A DNA stretch of 64,000 bases from Candidatus Sumerlaeaceae bacterium (GCA_019695055.1 JAIBAT010000019.1:62001-126000), one strand, 5' to 3'. Shown: positions 10,623 to 20,454, counted from the first letter of the stretch. The notes: a model not told the origin generated them from the sequence alone. Made by a program: numbers and translations.

Positions 10623-12095
10623 ATGAACCGTAACCATGATTTTCACCGCGGAAAGTTGGGAGCTTTTTGCGCGGCTTTTACTCTGAGCTTTGCCATGAAA
10701 TTCGCGCCGGTCAATGCGGTGCCCTCCACCACGACGGCGTCCGCCGCGCCGAACGACGCCGATGTTGCCGCCGTGATGCCGGCCTCGGCCTTTGCCCCGG
10801 CCCCCAACCGTGTCTACACCACCACGGGATTGGAGCTGATTGACCATCCCATCGACACCAAATGCTACGGCGACCGCGACGCCACCGCCAGCGTGGAGTA
10901 CATCATGCTGCATTTCTGCAGCGACGTCATCGAGAACCCCTCCAACCCGTTCAACGTGGACCGAATCTACGGCATTTTCACCTTCGCGGGTGTGTCCGCC
11001 CACTACCTCATCGACCGGGATGGCAATATCCACAAAATGGTGGACGAATCAAAGCGCGCCTTCCACGCCGGCAACGGCAATATCGACTGGGCCCCGCAGG
11101 TGAAGGGGCAGATGAACCAGAATTCCATCGGCATTGAGATGACCGCCGTTGGATCGCCGAAGGACATGAAGATCTTCATGTCGGAGACGAAGTACAACGA
11201 TTTCAAGACCAGCTACCCGCAGCACATCGGGTTTACCGACGCCCAGTACAAATCCCTCGCCCGGCTCATTTCTGACATACGTCGCCGCAATCCCAAGATT
11301 CCCTTCGACCGATACCATATCATCGGCCACAGCGAGTGGGCCCCCAGCCGCCGCAGCGATCCCGGGGAACTCTTTGATTACTCCCGCATCGGTCTCCCGA
11401 AGAATCGCCCGGGCGGTCCCACCACCTCCACCGCTGAATCTGCGGGAACCTCGGCCTCCGCCGAAAAGCCCAAGCCCTCCTGGAACTTCTTCGCGCACTA
11501 CGACAACCGGCTGGCAAAAATAGCCGAGGACCTCAATGCCCTTCCCGCCACGACCACCAGTACCGTGGTCATTCTTGGCGATTCCATCACGGAGGGCAAC
11601 CCCCTGAAAACCGTCATCGGCATGCCGGTCATCAACATGGGCATCAGCGGCGACCAGATCGACATTCCGACCACCGCCACCGGCGGCGTTTTGCGTCGTG
11701 TTGCGCTTGTGCCCAAGGCCCGGCCCACGGACATCTTCCTCCTCATCGGCATCAATGACTTTGGCGCCGGAAAAAGCGTGGCCGATGCCGAAACCCAGTA
11801 TCGCGCCCTCGTGAAGAAGCTCCGGGAACTCGCGCCCACGGCCAAGCTCCACCTTCAGTCCATCCTCCCCACCACCGGCAGGCACGCTTATCTGCTCGAA
11901 AAGGTCAACGCCATGAACCCGAAGATCCAGGCGATCGCGAAGGAGTTCGGGTGCGACTACGTGGACCTTTTCTCGATCATGAAGAACGACAAGGGCGAAC
12001 TCCGCGAGGATTACACCGGTGACGGCCTGCATTTGAAGCAGCCGGCCAATAACGCCTGGGTTACAGCCATTGAGGCGCATTTGAAGAAGCAGTAA
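10623..12095 (+). CDS. Secreted amidase_2 / SGNH hydrolase fusion
   Basis: This 490-residue protein has a signal peptide (residues 1-38) and two catalytic domains. Residues 60-260 match N-acetylmuramoyl-L-alanine amidase type 2, with zinc-ligand candidates in SVEYIMLHFCS and IIGHSEWAPSRRSDPGELFD. After a Ser/Thr/Ala-rich linker, residues 290-490 match an SGNH/GDSL hydrolase: GDSITEG (block I), NMGISGDQ (block II), GINDFG (block III) and DGLHL (block V). A plausible role is cleaving peptidoglycan stem peptides and removing O-acetyl groups from the same polymer. ATG 10623 was chosen for its AGGA ribosome site and signal peptide; ATG 10605 is an alternative. The next gene starts nine bases downstream. 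Confidence 0.88.
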   Translation: MNRNHDFHRGKLGAFCAAFTLSFAMKFAPVNAVPSTTTASAAPNDADVAAVMPASAFAPAPNRVYTTTGLELIDHPIDTKCYGDRDATASVEYIMLHFCSDVIENPSNPFNVDRIYGIFTFAGVSAHYLIDRDGNIHKMVDESKRAFHAGNGNIDWAPQVKGQMNQNSIGIEMTAVGSPKDMKIFMSETKYNDFKTSYPQHIGFTDAQYKSLARLISDIRRRNPKIPFDRYHIIGHSEWAPSRRSDPGELFDYSRIGLPKNRPGGPTTSTAESAGTSASAEKPKPSWNFFAHYDNRLAKIAEDLNALPATTTSTVVILGDSITEGNPLKTVIGMPVINMGISGDQIDIPTTATGGVLRRVALVPKARPTDIFLLIGINDFGAGKSVADAETQYRALVKKLRELAPTAKLHLQSILPTTGRHAYLLEKVNAMNPKIQAIAKEFGCDYVDLFSIMKNDKGELREDYTGDGLHLKQPANNAWVTAIEAHLKKQ

Positions 12096-12104
12096 ACCGC
12101 AGCC

Positions 12105-13523
12105 ATGAGAAACTACTTCCCCAATCTCGGCCGGGCTGGCTACCTGACCTGGGGTATGGGACTGTTTCTTGGGAAGTACCTGCTGGACCGCTCCGTTGCC
12201 ACCTATGTGTTCTCCCGGCCCTGGTTGCCTGGGGATTATCTGCGCCCCAGTCATTACTATGATCTGTGGTCTGTCCCCAAGGACGAGTATTCCTTTTACG
12301 CCACGCTGACCGCCCTGTCGGTTCCGTTCATGATTTGCGGTCTGTGGCTCACCATCCGGCGCCTGCGCGACGCGGGTCTGCCTCCATGGTTTTGCCCCCT
12401 CTTCTTTGTGCCCCTCCTGAATCTCCTCTTCTTTGCCATTCTTTGCGTCATGAAGGCGCGTGGCAAGGCGCCTGGAGACTCCATTTTGTTTGATTCGCTA
12501 CCACCGGACGCATTTCCGGCCGGCGAACCTGAACCCATGGCCGGGAAAACCGCACCGCCGCCGTCGGGCCGATTCATCACTGCGGTCCGGGCGATCGGAA
12601 TAACCGCGGCGCTCGGACTCCTGCTGGCTTTCTTCGGCGCCAGCGTCCTTAAGACCTACGGGGTCGGCCTGTTTCTTGGCGTCCCGTTTTGCCTCGGCCT
12701 GTTCTCCACTTTGCTGATGACCCAGGATGAACCCCGCGGTTTTGGCCAGTGCCTCGCGGCGGGCATGGCCACATTGGCGGTTGTAGGCGTGGGTCTGCTT
12801 GCGCTTTCCCTTGAGGGGCTCTACTGTCTCCTGATGGCCGCCCCCGTGGCGATGGTGCTCGCATGGGCCGGTGTGGCCATGGGTTATGCGATTCGTCTGG
12901 CGGAGGACTATCAGTACGCGCAGTCCCATGGCTCCTTCTTCGGCGTTGGGTTGCTGATGTTGCCCGCCATCATGGCCTACGAGCACGGATTGAACTCCAA
13001 CCTCCCGCTTCTTGAGGTGAAGTCCTCCGTGTGCATCCGGGCAAAGCCGGATGTGGTCTGGAAGCAGGTCATCGCATTTCCCGAAATCCCCGCTCCCACG
13101 GATTGGTTATTCCGGACCGGTATTGCCTACCCCATCCGCGCCGAGATTGACGGCGCGGGCCCCGGCGCCATTCGTCGCTGCGTCTTCTCAACCGGCGCTT
13201 TCGTGGAACCCATCACGGTTTGGGATGAGCCACGATTGCTGAAGTTCAGCGTCGAAGCCCAGCCCCCTCCCATGGTGGAATGGTCCTTTCGCGAGCACGT
13301 CCACGCCGCCCACCTCAACGGTTATCTGCAAAGCCACCAGGGCCAGTTCCTCCTGACCGATGCCCCCGGCGGTGAAACCCGCTTGGAAGGCACAACCTGG
13401 TACACCAACCGCATGTGGCCCCAGTGGTACTGGCGACTCTGGTCAGACTTCATCATCCACCGCATTCACCTGCGCGTCCTCGATCACATCAAGGCCGAGG
13501 CGGAAATGGTCACGGTGAAATGA
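12105..13523 (+). CDS. DUF805-like membrane protein with C-terminal SRPBCC-like domain
   Basis: This 472-residue protein begins like DUF805 inner-membrane proteins (GRAGYLTWGMGLFLGKYLLD, then TIRRLRDAGLPPWFCPLFFV). Further helices follow, with about ten hydrophobic segments up to residue 300. From about residue 303 a soluble region begins VKSSVCIRAKPDVVWKQVI, which resembles the START/SRPBCC (polyketide cyclase-like) lipid-binding fold. Its strands include FSTGAFVEPITVWDEPRLL and GGETRLEGTTWYTNRMWP. The fused soluble domain could bind a lipid or hydrophobic ligand at the membrane. The ligand is unknown. It lies nine bases after the amidase-SGNH gene and is probably cotranscribed with it. Confidence 0.75.
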   Translation: MRNYFPNLGRAGYLTWGMGLFLGKYLLDRSVATYVFSRPWLPGDYLRPSHYYDLWSVPKDEYSFYATLTALSVPFMICGLWLTIRRLRDAGLPPWFCPLFFVPLLNLLFFAILCVMKARGKAPGDSILFDSLPPDAFPAGEPEPMAGKTAPPPSGRFITAVRAIGITAALGLLLAFFGASVLKTYGVGLFLGVPFCLGLFSTLLMTQDEPRGFGQCLAAGMATLAVVGVGLLALSLEGLYCLLMAAPVAMVLAWAGVAMGYAIRLAEDYQYAQSHGSFFGVGLLMLPAIMAYEHGLNSNLPLLEVKSSVCIRAKPDVVWKQVIAFPEIPAPTDWLFRTGIAYPIRAEIDGAGPGAIRRCVFSTGAFVEPITVWDEPRLLKFSVEAQPPPMVEWSFREHVHAAHLNGYLQSHQGQFLLTDAPGGETRLEGTTWYTNRMWPQWYWRLWSDFIIHRIHLRVLDHIKAEAEMVTVK

Positions 13524-13549
13524 GATTATACCCCGTCCCTCTTCTCCAG

Positions 13550-15820
13550 TTAATTGGGGAAAACGTCAGCCGTTCCTGAAATTGTCTCCGAAATTAACGG
13601 CTCCGGGTTTGGAATCTTGCCCAAGGTTTCCAGAATCTGAAGTGTCTCGGTATAGTCCTTTACGCGAAATCTGGCTGCCGATCCCCCCGTGCCAACCTTG
13701 ACCGTCCAGGCGTTGGGAGGGGATGCGCGAAAGAGATCTTCATCCGTCCAGTCGTCCCCAATCGCCATGATGAAATCCGGCTGGTAGATTCCGTTGAACT
13801 CCCGAACCGAAAGCCCTTTGTTAATGTGCTGGCTTCGGGCCTCAACAACCTTATTTCCGGTCAGGATTTGGACTTCGATATTGGCTGTGAACTGGGTCAA
13901 TTCGTCCACGAGTTCCAAGGCTCTTTGGTTTCCCAGGTCTGGATGGGACGCGCGATAATGCCAGACCAGGCTGAAGTCTTTTTCCTCGACGAAAGACCCG
14001 GCAAGGCGGTCGGCCCAATGCTGGAATACCGGACGCAGTTTGTTTTTCCATTCCGCCTGCACATCGACAGCGAGTCGCCAGTCGCTTCCAACCTGCTTAA
14101 TATAGGCACCGTGTTCGGCAACCAATCCGACGGGCAGGTCCCCGAGCCAGGTTTCCAAAGTCTGGCGAAGTCTGCCGCTGACAAGTGCGACATGGGTTTC
14201 AGGCAATGAAGAGAGGCGGCCGAGAATCTCAAGCAGGCGTGTCGACGGGACGGCCTGCAGCGGATCCTCGGAAAAGCCAACAAGGGTGCCGTCGTAGTCG
14301 GTGAGGATCAATCTTGTCCGGGCGGTTGCAAACGCCGCCACAAGTTCATCCAGGCGGCCGCCAGCGATGCGATTTCGCTCGAAATTACACGTCTCATCAA
14401 TGGCTTCGGACAGCCCTTCGAGGAAGTCGTCGGCCCAGCGAACCACGTTGTAGGTTCCGAGGCGACGCCGGAGTGCCCTGCAACGCTTTCTCTTTGCCTC
14501 CTCGGGCATTGTAAGCGCATCCCGAATTCCAAGGGCCACTTCCATGCGGTCGTTTGGATTAACGATAATGGCCTCTCCAAGTTCCGCCGCAGCCCCGGCC
14601 ATGGTACTGAGGACAAGCACTCCCAACTCATCATTATGTGAAGCCAGAAATTCCTTGGCCACCAGGTTCATCCCATCCCTGAGCGGCGTGACAAGTGCCA
14701 CATCACTTACGGAATAGATGGCCGAAAGTTGCTCGGGATCAAGGGATCGGTAATGATAAACGATTGGCGTCCATGCGAGGGATCCATAGCTTCCGTTGAT
14801 GGCCCCGACTTTCTGGTCAATGCTTGCCTTCATCCGATCATATTCGGCGACTCCCTCGCGGGACGGTACCACCACGAGCACAAGGACGACTTCCGACCTT
14901 AGTTCGGGGCAGGCTGCGAGGAACTGCTCATAGGCCTCCAGGCGTTGCAAAATTCCCTTGGTATAATCCAGCCGGTCCACGGAAACCACGATCCGGCGAT
15001 CCCCGAGGGAAACCCTCAGCCTTCGGCGTTCGCGCTCGACTCCCTCGGATCCCGACAATTTCGAGTAGTGCTCGAAATCGATGCCCATGGGAAAGGTGTC
15101 CACCTTTACGGAACGGGCCGGAAGCTGGACAAGCCCCAAACGATGTTCCAACCCAAGGATTCGAAGGGAGCATCGCAGGAAATTCTGTGCATAATCGTGG
15201 GTATGGAATCCAATCAAGTCGGCCCCAAAGACACCCTCCATCAACACTCGTTGCCAGCCCTGCGGCAGAATGCGAAATATCTCATACGCGGGAAAGGGAA
15301 TGTGCAGGAAGAAGCCGATGCGAAGTCGGGGGAACTGCCGCCTCAGCAGGGCGGGCAGCGGCATTAATTGGTAGTCGTGGATCCAAACCGTATCGTCTTC
15401 TGTGATTACCTTCGCAATCTGTGCGGCAAAGATCTCGTTAACCCTTACGTACGCAGCCCACTGTGCGGCATCGAAGTTGGCATACACGTAGAAGTAGTGG
15501 AAAAGTGGCCAAAGGGTCGTATTGCAGAAACCGTGGTAGAAGCTTTCGGACTCCTCGCGGGAGAGGTGGATGGGAATACAGTTGTGATTCTGGCAAAGCA
15601 ACTCTTCGACTGCGGGTTGGCTATCGGTGGCGACCTCCTGGCCGGTCCAGCCCAACCATACACCCTCCCAATCCGGGCTTTCCTGGATTTTGTGATCAAA
15701 ATAGGTGCGCAGGCCCGTGGCCAGGCCACCGGGGCTTGACTTAAATTCCGGTTCCTCCGGGCTTCCGCACAATGTGACGGGCAGGCGGTTTGAGACGACG
15801 ACAAGTCGGCCTTTTTTCAT
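13550..15820 (-). CDS. otsAB: Fused trehalose-6-phosphate synthase / trehalose-6-phosphatase
   Basis: This 756-residue protein makes trehalose from a nucleotide sugar and glucose-6-phosphate in two steps. Residues 1-475 are a GT20 synthase, with LVVVSNRLPVTL at the start, WIHDYQLMPLPALLR, VDRLDYTKGI and LVTPLRDGMNLVAKEFLAS. Residues 495-740 are a HAD phosphatase, with DYDGTLVGF (nucleophile motif) near residue 507 and AIGDDWTDEDLF near the end. Both active sites look complete. Trehalose protects against osmotic and drying stress, which fits the nearby ion transporters. A Gfo/Idh-like gene lies 33 bases upstream on the same strand, probably in one operon. Length agrees with other bacterial fusions of this type. 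Confidence 0.93.
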   Translation of the reverse strand: MKKGRLVVVSNRLPVTLCGSPEEPEFKSSPGGLATGLRTYFDHKIQESPDWEGVWLGWTGQEVATDSQPAVEELLCQNHNCIPIHLSREESESFYHGFCNTTLWPLFHYFYVYANFDAAQWAAYVRVNEIFAAQIAKVITEDDTVWIHDYQLMPLPALLRRQFPRLRIGFFLHIPFPAYEIFRILPQGWQRVLMEGVFGADLIGFHTHDYAQNFLRCSLRILGLEHRLGLVQLPARSVKVDTFPMGIDFEHYSKLSGSEGVERERRRLRVSLGDRRIVVSVDRLDYTKGILQRLEAYEQFLAACPELRSEVVLVLVVVPSREGVAEYDRMKASIDQKVGAINGSYGSLAWTPIVYHYRSLDPEQLSAIYSVSDVALVTPLRDGMNLVAKEFLASHNDELGVLVLSTMAGAAAELGEAIIVNPNDRMEVALGIRDALTMPEEAKRKRCRALRRRLGTYNVVRWADDFLEGLSEAIDETCNFERNRIAGGRLDELVAAFATARTRLILTDYDGTLVGFSEDPLQAVPSTRLLEILGRLSSLPETHVALVSGRLRQTLETWLGDLPVGLVAEHGAYIKQVGSDWRLAVDVQAEWKNKLRPVFQHWADRLAGSFVEEKDFSLVWHYRASHPDLGNQRALELVDELTQFTANIEVQILTGNKVVEARSQHINKGLSVREFNGIYQPDFIMAIGDDWTDEDLFRASPPNAWTVKVGTGGSAARFRVKDYTETLQILETLGKIPNPEPLISETISGTADVFPN

Positions 15821-15852
15821 GACTCATGTTCCTCCGCAGGATGATTCCGGTT

Positions 15853-16887
15853 TTACCGGCCGACAAGGTCGAGGTCGTTTGAAATGCAGATTTCCTTCTG
15901 TTCGATATGGGACTGAAATGCCCCGGAGACAATCTGGTGCACAGCCAGGTAACGCTCGAGGGTCTCCGTGCTGGCCGGGTCAGTATCGAGTGAAGCGAGG
16001 GCGCGAAAAAGCATTCCGACTGCCGGCGGGGTTGGGCGCGTGTCCGCTTTCCTAAAAGCACGCATGTGGTCGTGAAGGTACAAGCGGACTTCGTTCGACT
16101 CCCCGGACTCGGTGAGAGAAAAGGTGGCCGTCCCGGTACTTCCGACAAGGGTCTGCTCCGCGTCTGTGGCTGAATGCAGGTTTGTCTCGTTGGAGGCCTC
16201 GGCAATGAGGACCTGGCCACCCTTAAACCGAACATACAATGTCATGTAGAGTTGGTCGGCCCCCAGTCCATTATTAATGCGGGGTGGCTTCTGAACCGGG
16301 AGGATATTTCCCGTTACGGCAGCCGGTTCCACCGTGCCCATCAGCCACAGCAGCACATCCAAAACGAGAATCCCCGGATCCATGATGGCTGCGGCGTTTT
16401 GCGAATGGTGGCGCGAATGCCAGAGCAATCTGCATTTTCCGAGGGCCACTTCCCCCAGCTCGCCGTTGTCGACAAGGGCGCGAGCCCTGAGCGCGGGGGG
16501 GACGTTTCGAAGTGGATTTCCCACGAATACGGTTCGGCCCGCCTGACGGGCCGCGGCAAGCACCTGTTCCGTCTGCGTGGTTTCAAAAGCCAGAGGCGGA
16601 ACAACCAGAACGTGGCAACCGCACTTCAAGGCCTGCAAGATGACTTCAACCTTGCGGGCGATGGGGACATCGACAACCGCGAGGTGGGGTCTCTCCTGTT
16701 CCAAGAGTTCAACATGGTCCTCGAAGTACTTGGGGATCGAGTAGCGATCACGGAACTTCATGCCACGGGCCCTGTCGGAATCCGAACAACTTTCGATCTT
16801 CCATCGACGATCCGTGGACTGGTAACCGGCCTGCGACTGCGCCCTCGGGGAACAGCCAAGCAATGCAATATTGGCGGATATTGTCAT
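15853..16887 (-). CDS. Degenerate Gfo/Idh/MocA-like oxidoreductase homologue
   Basis: This 344-residue protein has the overall Gfo/Idh/MocA layout: an N-terminal Rossmann-like part to about residue 120 and a C-terminal alpha/beta domain with ATFSLTESGESNEVRLY. Two key motifs are changed. The dinucleotide-binding loop reads LLGCSPRAQSQA rather than GxGxxG. The place of the usual EKP catalytic lysine reads VVPPLAFE, so the lysine is absent. It may therefore be non-catalytic or use another chemistry. ATG 16887 follows a clear GGAGAGAG ribosome site; a longer frame to 16974 lacks family similarity. Linkage to the trehalose gene suggests a role in sugar metabolism or osmoregulation, unproven. Confidence 0.78.
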   Translation of the reverse strand: MTISANIALLGCSPRAQSQAGYQSTDRRWKIESCSDSDRARGMKFRDRYSIPKYFEDHVELLEQERPHLAVVDVPIARKVEVILQALKCGCHVLVVPPLAFETTQTEQVLAAARQAGRTVFVGNPLRNVPPALRARALVDNGELGEVALGKCRLLWHSRHHSQNAAAIMDPGILVLDVLLWLMGTVEPAAVTGNILPVQKPPRINNGLGADQLYMTLYVRFKGGQVLIAEASNETNLHSATDAEQTLVGSTGTATFSLTESGESNEVRLYLHDHMRAFRKADTRPTPPAVGMLFRALASLDTDPASTETLERYLAVHQIVSGAFQSHIEQKEICISNDLDLVGR

Positions 16888-17109
16888 TGTCTCTCTCCTG
16901 CATGAGCGATTTAGGGACTTCCGGAATCGGTGGGCACGCGGGAATGGCACCCGTATGGAACCTGACAGTGCCACTTTGAGAAAGGTTCCCGCCGGTGGTT
17001 GCTTTTTTTAACCATATTATATGGATTGTGATTTCGCAAATCCCAATTGTGGGGCCGCCGGGACCCAATGCGGGTGGTGACTCTTTTCTGTCGGTTCATG
17101 TAGCGAGTC

Positions 17110-18786
17110 ATGGACGGCTCCAATTCACGGCACAATTCGAAGGAGAAGTTTGCGGGAATAATGGATTCGCAAAGCCCCCCCCGCCCCGCGCCACCATACC
17201 GAAAATCAGGGTTAGGCGGTGGCCAGCAAAATGATAGCACAGAAAGGCCGGATTTTCGCGACGAAGCCCGTTTAACGGAATCGCGTCGACTCCATTTCGG
17301 CAGGGCCGCAGTGGTTGGGCTTCTCGCGGGCCTCATCGCTGTTGCGTTTCAGGTTTCGCTGGAGTTCGCAGAGCAAGCCAGGGATACGCTTGTGGCAAGA
17401 ATTCCCGGATCCTGGGTAACGCACCTGGGTCTTTCCGCCCTGATCTGCGGGATCTTGACAGGAGTTGCAGCCCTGATGACCCACCGCTATTGTCCCGATG
17501 CCGCGGGAAGCGGAATTCCCAGCGTTAAGGGGATCGTCCTCGGGTTCTTTCCGTTTCCCTGGCTTCGTGTAATTGTTGTGAAATTCGTCGGCGGGTGCCT
17601 GAGCCTTGGAGCGGGCCTTTCCATGGGTCGCGAGGGCCCAACCGTTCATCTGGGGGCCGCGGTGGCGAGGGGTCTGGCACACTGGCTCAAGCTGCCGCTA
17701 AGGTCGCACAGGGTGCTTATCGCCGCGGGCGCCGGAGCCGGACTTGCGGCCGCGTTTAACGCGCCTTTGGCCGGGTTTCTATTTGTTATCGAAGAAATAT
17801 CCGGCGAATTGACCCCCGTCACGTATGGAACGGCCCTGATTGCATGCGTCGTGGCGGACGCGGTTCATCGCCTGCTTCTCGGCCAGGGATCCGCGTTCAG
17901 CGTGGTCGGACATGTCGCTCCACAACTTGGTCTTCTGCCACTTGTTGTTGTGCTTGGGGCGTTGCTTGGCGGGTTTGGGGTTCTTTTCAACCGCGCCCTG
18001 CTCAAGTGCACGGTTTTTTCGAAACGCCTTCCCTGGTGGCGCGCGGTGCCGATAGGCGTTATATCCGGTGTCATCCTGGTGAACTGGCCCATGCTTTCGG
18101 GTGGTGGAAACAGGACGGCTGAGGCGGTGCTTAATGGTCATTTTCAGGCGGGGGTGCTCGTGTTTGCTGGCTTGATTGCCGGAAAATTAGTGTTCACGTG
18201 CCTCAGTTACTCGGCCAGCGTCCCGGGCGGGATTTTTGCCCCCATGCTTTTGATGGGAGCACTCTTTGGCCATGCTTTTGCCATCGTTTGCACGAATGTA
18301 ACCGGTTACCCCCTGGATCCCACTGTGTTTGCGCTTCTCGGAATGGCCGCGTTTCTCACGGCCTCCACCCGGGCCCTAATAACGGGAACCGTCCTTATTG
18401 TCGAAATGACAGGCAGCTTCTCATTACTCTATGCGGTCATACTTGCGAGCCTGAGTGCCTATCTGGTGGCTGAAATGCTCCGGGAAATCTCTGTTTACGA
18501 CTCCCTGCTGGATGACCAGATTCGAGCGCATCCGTCCTCCCAACTGGGAACCTATGGTCCCGCACTGACGGAGGTTTTCGTGGAACCCGGTTCGCTGTTG
18601 GATGGGCGACAGATCGACGATTTGCCGAGTGTTTCCAAGTCTGCCCTGGTATCTGTTCTCCGCGGCGAGAATGAATTTCCGCCGCCCCTGAAAATGCATT
18701 TGCGGGCCGGAGACGTGGTGGTTTTTGTAATGGAAACGAATCATGCCGCCACGGTGCACGAACTTCATCTGCTTGGCCGCGCCTAG
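17110..18786 (+). CDS. ClC-family chloride channel/transporter with RCK_C (TrkA-C) domain
   Basis: This 558-residue membrane protein has the three ClC signatures: GSGIPSVKG, GREGPTVHLG (containing the gating glutamate) and NAPLAGFLFVIEE, spread over about residues 130-225. Further helices run to residue 460. The C-terminus (about 480-555) reads FVEPGSLLDGRQIDDLP and HLRAGDVVVFVM, which is an RCK_C/TrkA-C regulatory domain rather than the CBS pair common in ClC proteins. ClC proteins move chloride or exchange it for protons. Start choice is uncertain between 17110 and 17161, because neither has a strong ribosome site and the first 55 residues are low complexity. It diverges from the Gfo/Idh-otsAB unit. 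Confidence 0.9.
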   Translation: MDGSNSRHNSKEKFAGIMDSQSPPRPAPPYRKSGLGGGQQNDSTERPDFRDEARLTESRRLHFGRAAVVGLLAGLIAVAFQVSLEFAEQARDTLVARIPGSWVTHLGLSALICGILTGVAALMTHRYCPDAAGSGIPSVKGIVLGFFPFPWLRVIVVKFVGGCLSLGAGLSMGREGPTVHLGAAVARGLAHWLKLPLRSHRVLIAAGAGAGLAAAFNAPLAGFLFVIEEISGELTPVTYGTALIACVVADAVHRLLLGQGSAFSVVGHVAPQLGLLPLVVVLGALLGGFGVLFNRALLKCTVFSKRLPWWRAVPIGVISGVILVNWPMLSGGGNRTAEAVLNGHFQAGVLVFAGLIAGKLVFTCLSYSASVPGGIFAPMLLMGALFGHAFAIVCTNVTGYPLDPTVFALLGMAAFLTASTRALITGTVLIVEMTGSFSLLYAVILASLSAYLVAEMLREISVYDSLLDDQIRAHPSSQLGTYGPALTEVFVEPGSLLDGRQIDDLPSVSKSALVSVLRGENEFPPPLKMHLRAGDVVVFVMETNHAATVHELHLLGRA

Positions 18787-18878
18787 CCAGGCAGTTGCCA
18801 TGGTTCAAATGAACCTTGCTTTAACCCCCGATCGATTTCGCCCAATTTAGCCCCCCCTCAAAGGTGATCCCGGAGAGT

Positions 18879-20249
18879 CTAGTCGATTTTCGTGCCAACC
18901 GGTGGTGTCGGAGGTTTTACGAGTATCCATTTGAGCAGTGGTTTTATGGTCAGTCCCTGCCCGATAATGGAGGCCAGCACCACAACATAGGTGAACACGA
19001 GAATGGCGTCGGCGGCCTCGGCGTGGCTTCGCGCCAGCGTGTCGTGAAGGGAAAGTGCGAGCGCCACAGAGATCCCACCGCGAAGGCCACCCCATGTCAG
19101 GAGGGCGAATCCGTGGGGAATACGTCTCGTGAGGGGACGAACAAGCAAGAGGGGCAGTCCGACGCTGCACGCCCGGGCCAGAAGCGCCAACGGCACCATG
19201 GCAAAAGCAGCAGGGGTAAAGCCCACCCTTGGCACCAGGACCAGCGCCTCAAGGCCGATAAGCACAAAAAGCAGCGAATTTAGAATTTCATCCATCAGCT
19301 CCCAGAACTCATCCAGACGCTCGCAGGTCAGCTTCGACATCGCGAACGACCTTCCGTGGTTCCCGATAAGGAGCCCGGCGACGACAATGGCAATCGGGGC
19401 GGAAACATGGATGGCTTCTGCAAGGGAATACCCGCCCACAGCCAGCGCCAGGGAAAGAATTATCTCAACCTGATAATCATCCACCGAGGCCAGCAAATGG
19501 TAAGTCAAGTATCCTATGGCCAGCCCGAAAATGGCACCGCCCACCGCTTCGGTGAGAAAAAGCATGGCCACGCCGCTGGCGTTAGCCTGCACACCGCCGT
19601 GGCCTGGCGACACATAGGCCAACAGGGCAAGGAACACTACAACTCCGACGCCATCATTGAACAGCGACTCGCCAGTAATTGGAATTCGCAAATCCTTGGG
19701 CACTCCAACCGAGCGCATGATGGCCAGCACCGCAATGGGGTCTGTGGGAGATATGAGTGCCCCAAATACCAGGCACTCCGGCAACGTCAAATTGAAGCCG
19801 AACCACGGCAGTAATTTCCAGGCAACCAGTCCAATGATTGCCGTGGAAACCACGACCCCAATGGTGGACAGCGCAATAACCAGAAGGCCGTGTCGACGCA
19901 GTTCGCCAAGGTCAACATGGATCGCACCCGCGAACAGAAGCAGTCCCAGCATTCCGTGCAATAGCGTCGCATCGAAATCGATTCTCGACAACAAATGCTG
20001 GGCGGCTGGGCGCAGGTTCGGCTCGAAGAGGCTGGCCACCAACAAGATCGTTACGAATACAAGCGCCTGCAACATGACACCGATGGAACCGGGCAGGCGC
20101 AGGAAGCGGTAATTGATATAAGAAAAGACCGCGGAAAGTGTCAGCAGCCCGGCGAAGAGTTGAAACGAGGAAACAGTATGGTCGACGGCAGCCTCAATTG
20201 AGCGGCCGCCCGAACCAATCAGATCTGTTGTTGTGGTCAGTGGATCCAT
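18879..20249 (-). CDS. CPA1-family sodium/proton antiporter (NhaP-like)
   Basis: This 456-residue membrane protein shows the CPA1 fold: LLHGMLGLLLFAGAIHVDL, GALISPTDPIAVLAIMRSVG and ITGESLFNDGVGVVVFLAL. The last two contain the paired polar and acidic residues of the ion-binding site (PTDP and FNDG). Such antiporters exchange sodium or potassium for protons and control pH and salt. ATG 20249 (MDPLTTT) gives a typical length; the frame stays open to 20372 but the extra 41 residues look non-coding. No good ribosome site is visible at either start. It converges with the ClC gene, so chloride and cation handling sit together. Confidence 0.9.
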   Translation of the reverse strand: MDPLTTTTDLIGSGGRSIEAAVDHTVSSFQLFAGLLTLSAVFSYINYRFLRLPGSIGVMLQALVFVTILLVASLFEPNLRPAAQHLLSRIDFDATLLHGMLGLLLFAGAIHVDLGELRRHGLLVIALSTIGVVVSTAIIGLVAWKLLPWFGFNLTLPECLVFGALISPTDPIAVLAIMRSVGVPKDLRIPITGESLFNDGVGVVVFLALLAYVSPGHGGVQANASGVAMLFLTEAVGGAIFGLAIGYLTYHLLASVDDYQVEIILSLALAVGGYSLAEAIHVSAPIAIVVAGLLIGNHGRSFAMSKLTCERLDEFWELMDEILNSLLFVLIGLEALVLVPRVGFTPAAFAMVPLALLARACSVGLPLLLVRPLTRRIPHGFALLTWGGLRGGISVALALSLHDTLARSHAEAADAILVFTYVVVLASIIGQGLTIKPLLKWILVKPPTPPVGTKID

Positions 20250-20454
20250 AGAAGCAGGGTCTTGCGGCAGAATACTGGGTGTCAGGGGCACCAAAATCAA
20301 CCGCAAACGCTGTGGCCACCAGCCTTTGCAGATTAAGAGCGTGCGGGTATTTAGGGACAGGTAAAATTTCAAACGACTTGCCCTGCCCCGAGAAATCTTA
20401 CCCGTTCCTGTTAATCGAAATTACTTACGCTGTCCGCGCGCAACTTCCCAACGC

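Noticed and set aside
18801..18814. Palindrome GGTTCA-AA-TGAACC as a terminator after ClC
   Set aside because: The two-base loop and lack of a clear T-run make a terminator unlikely.
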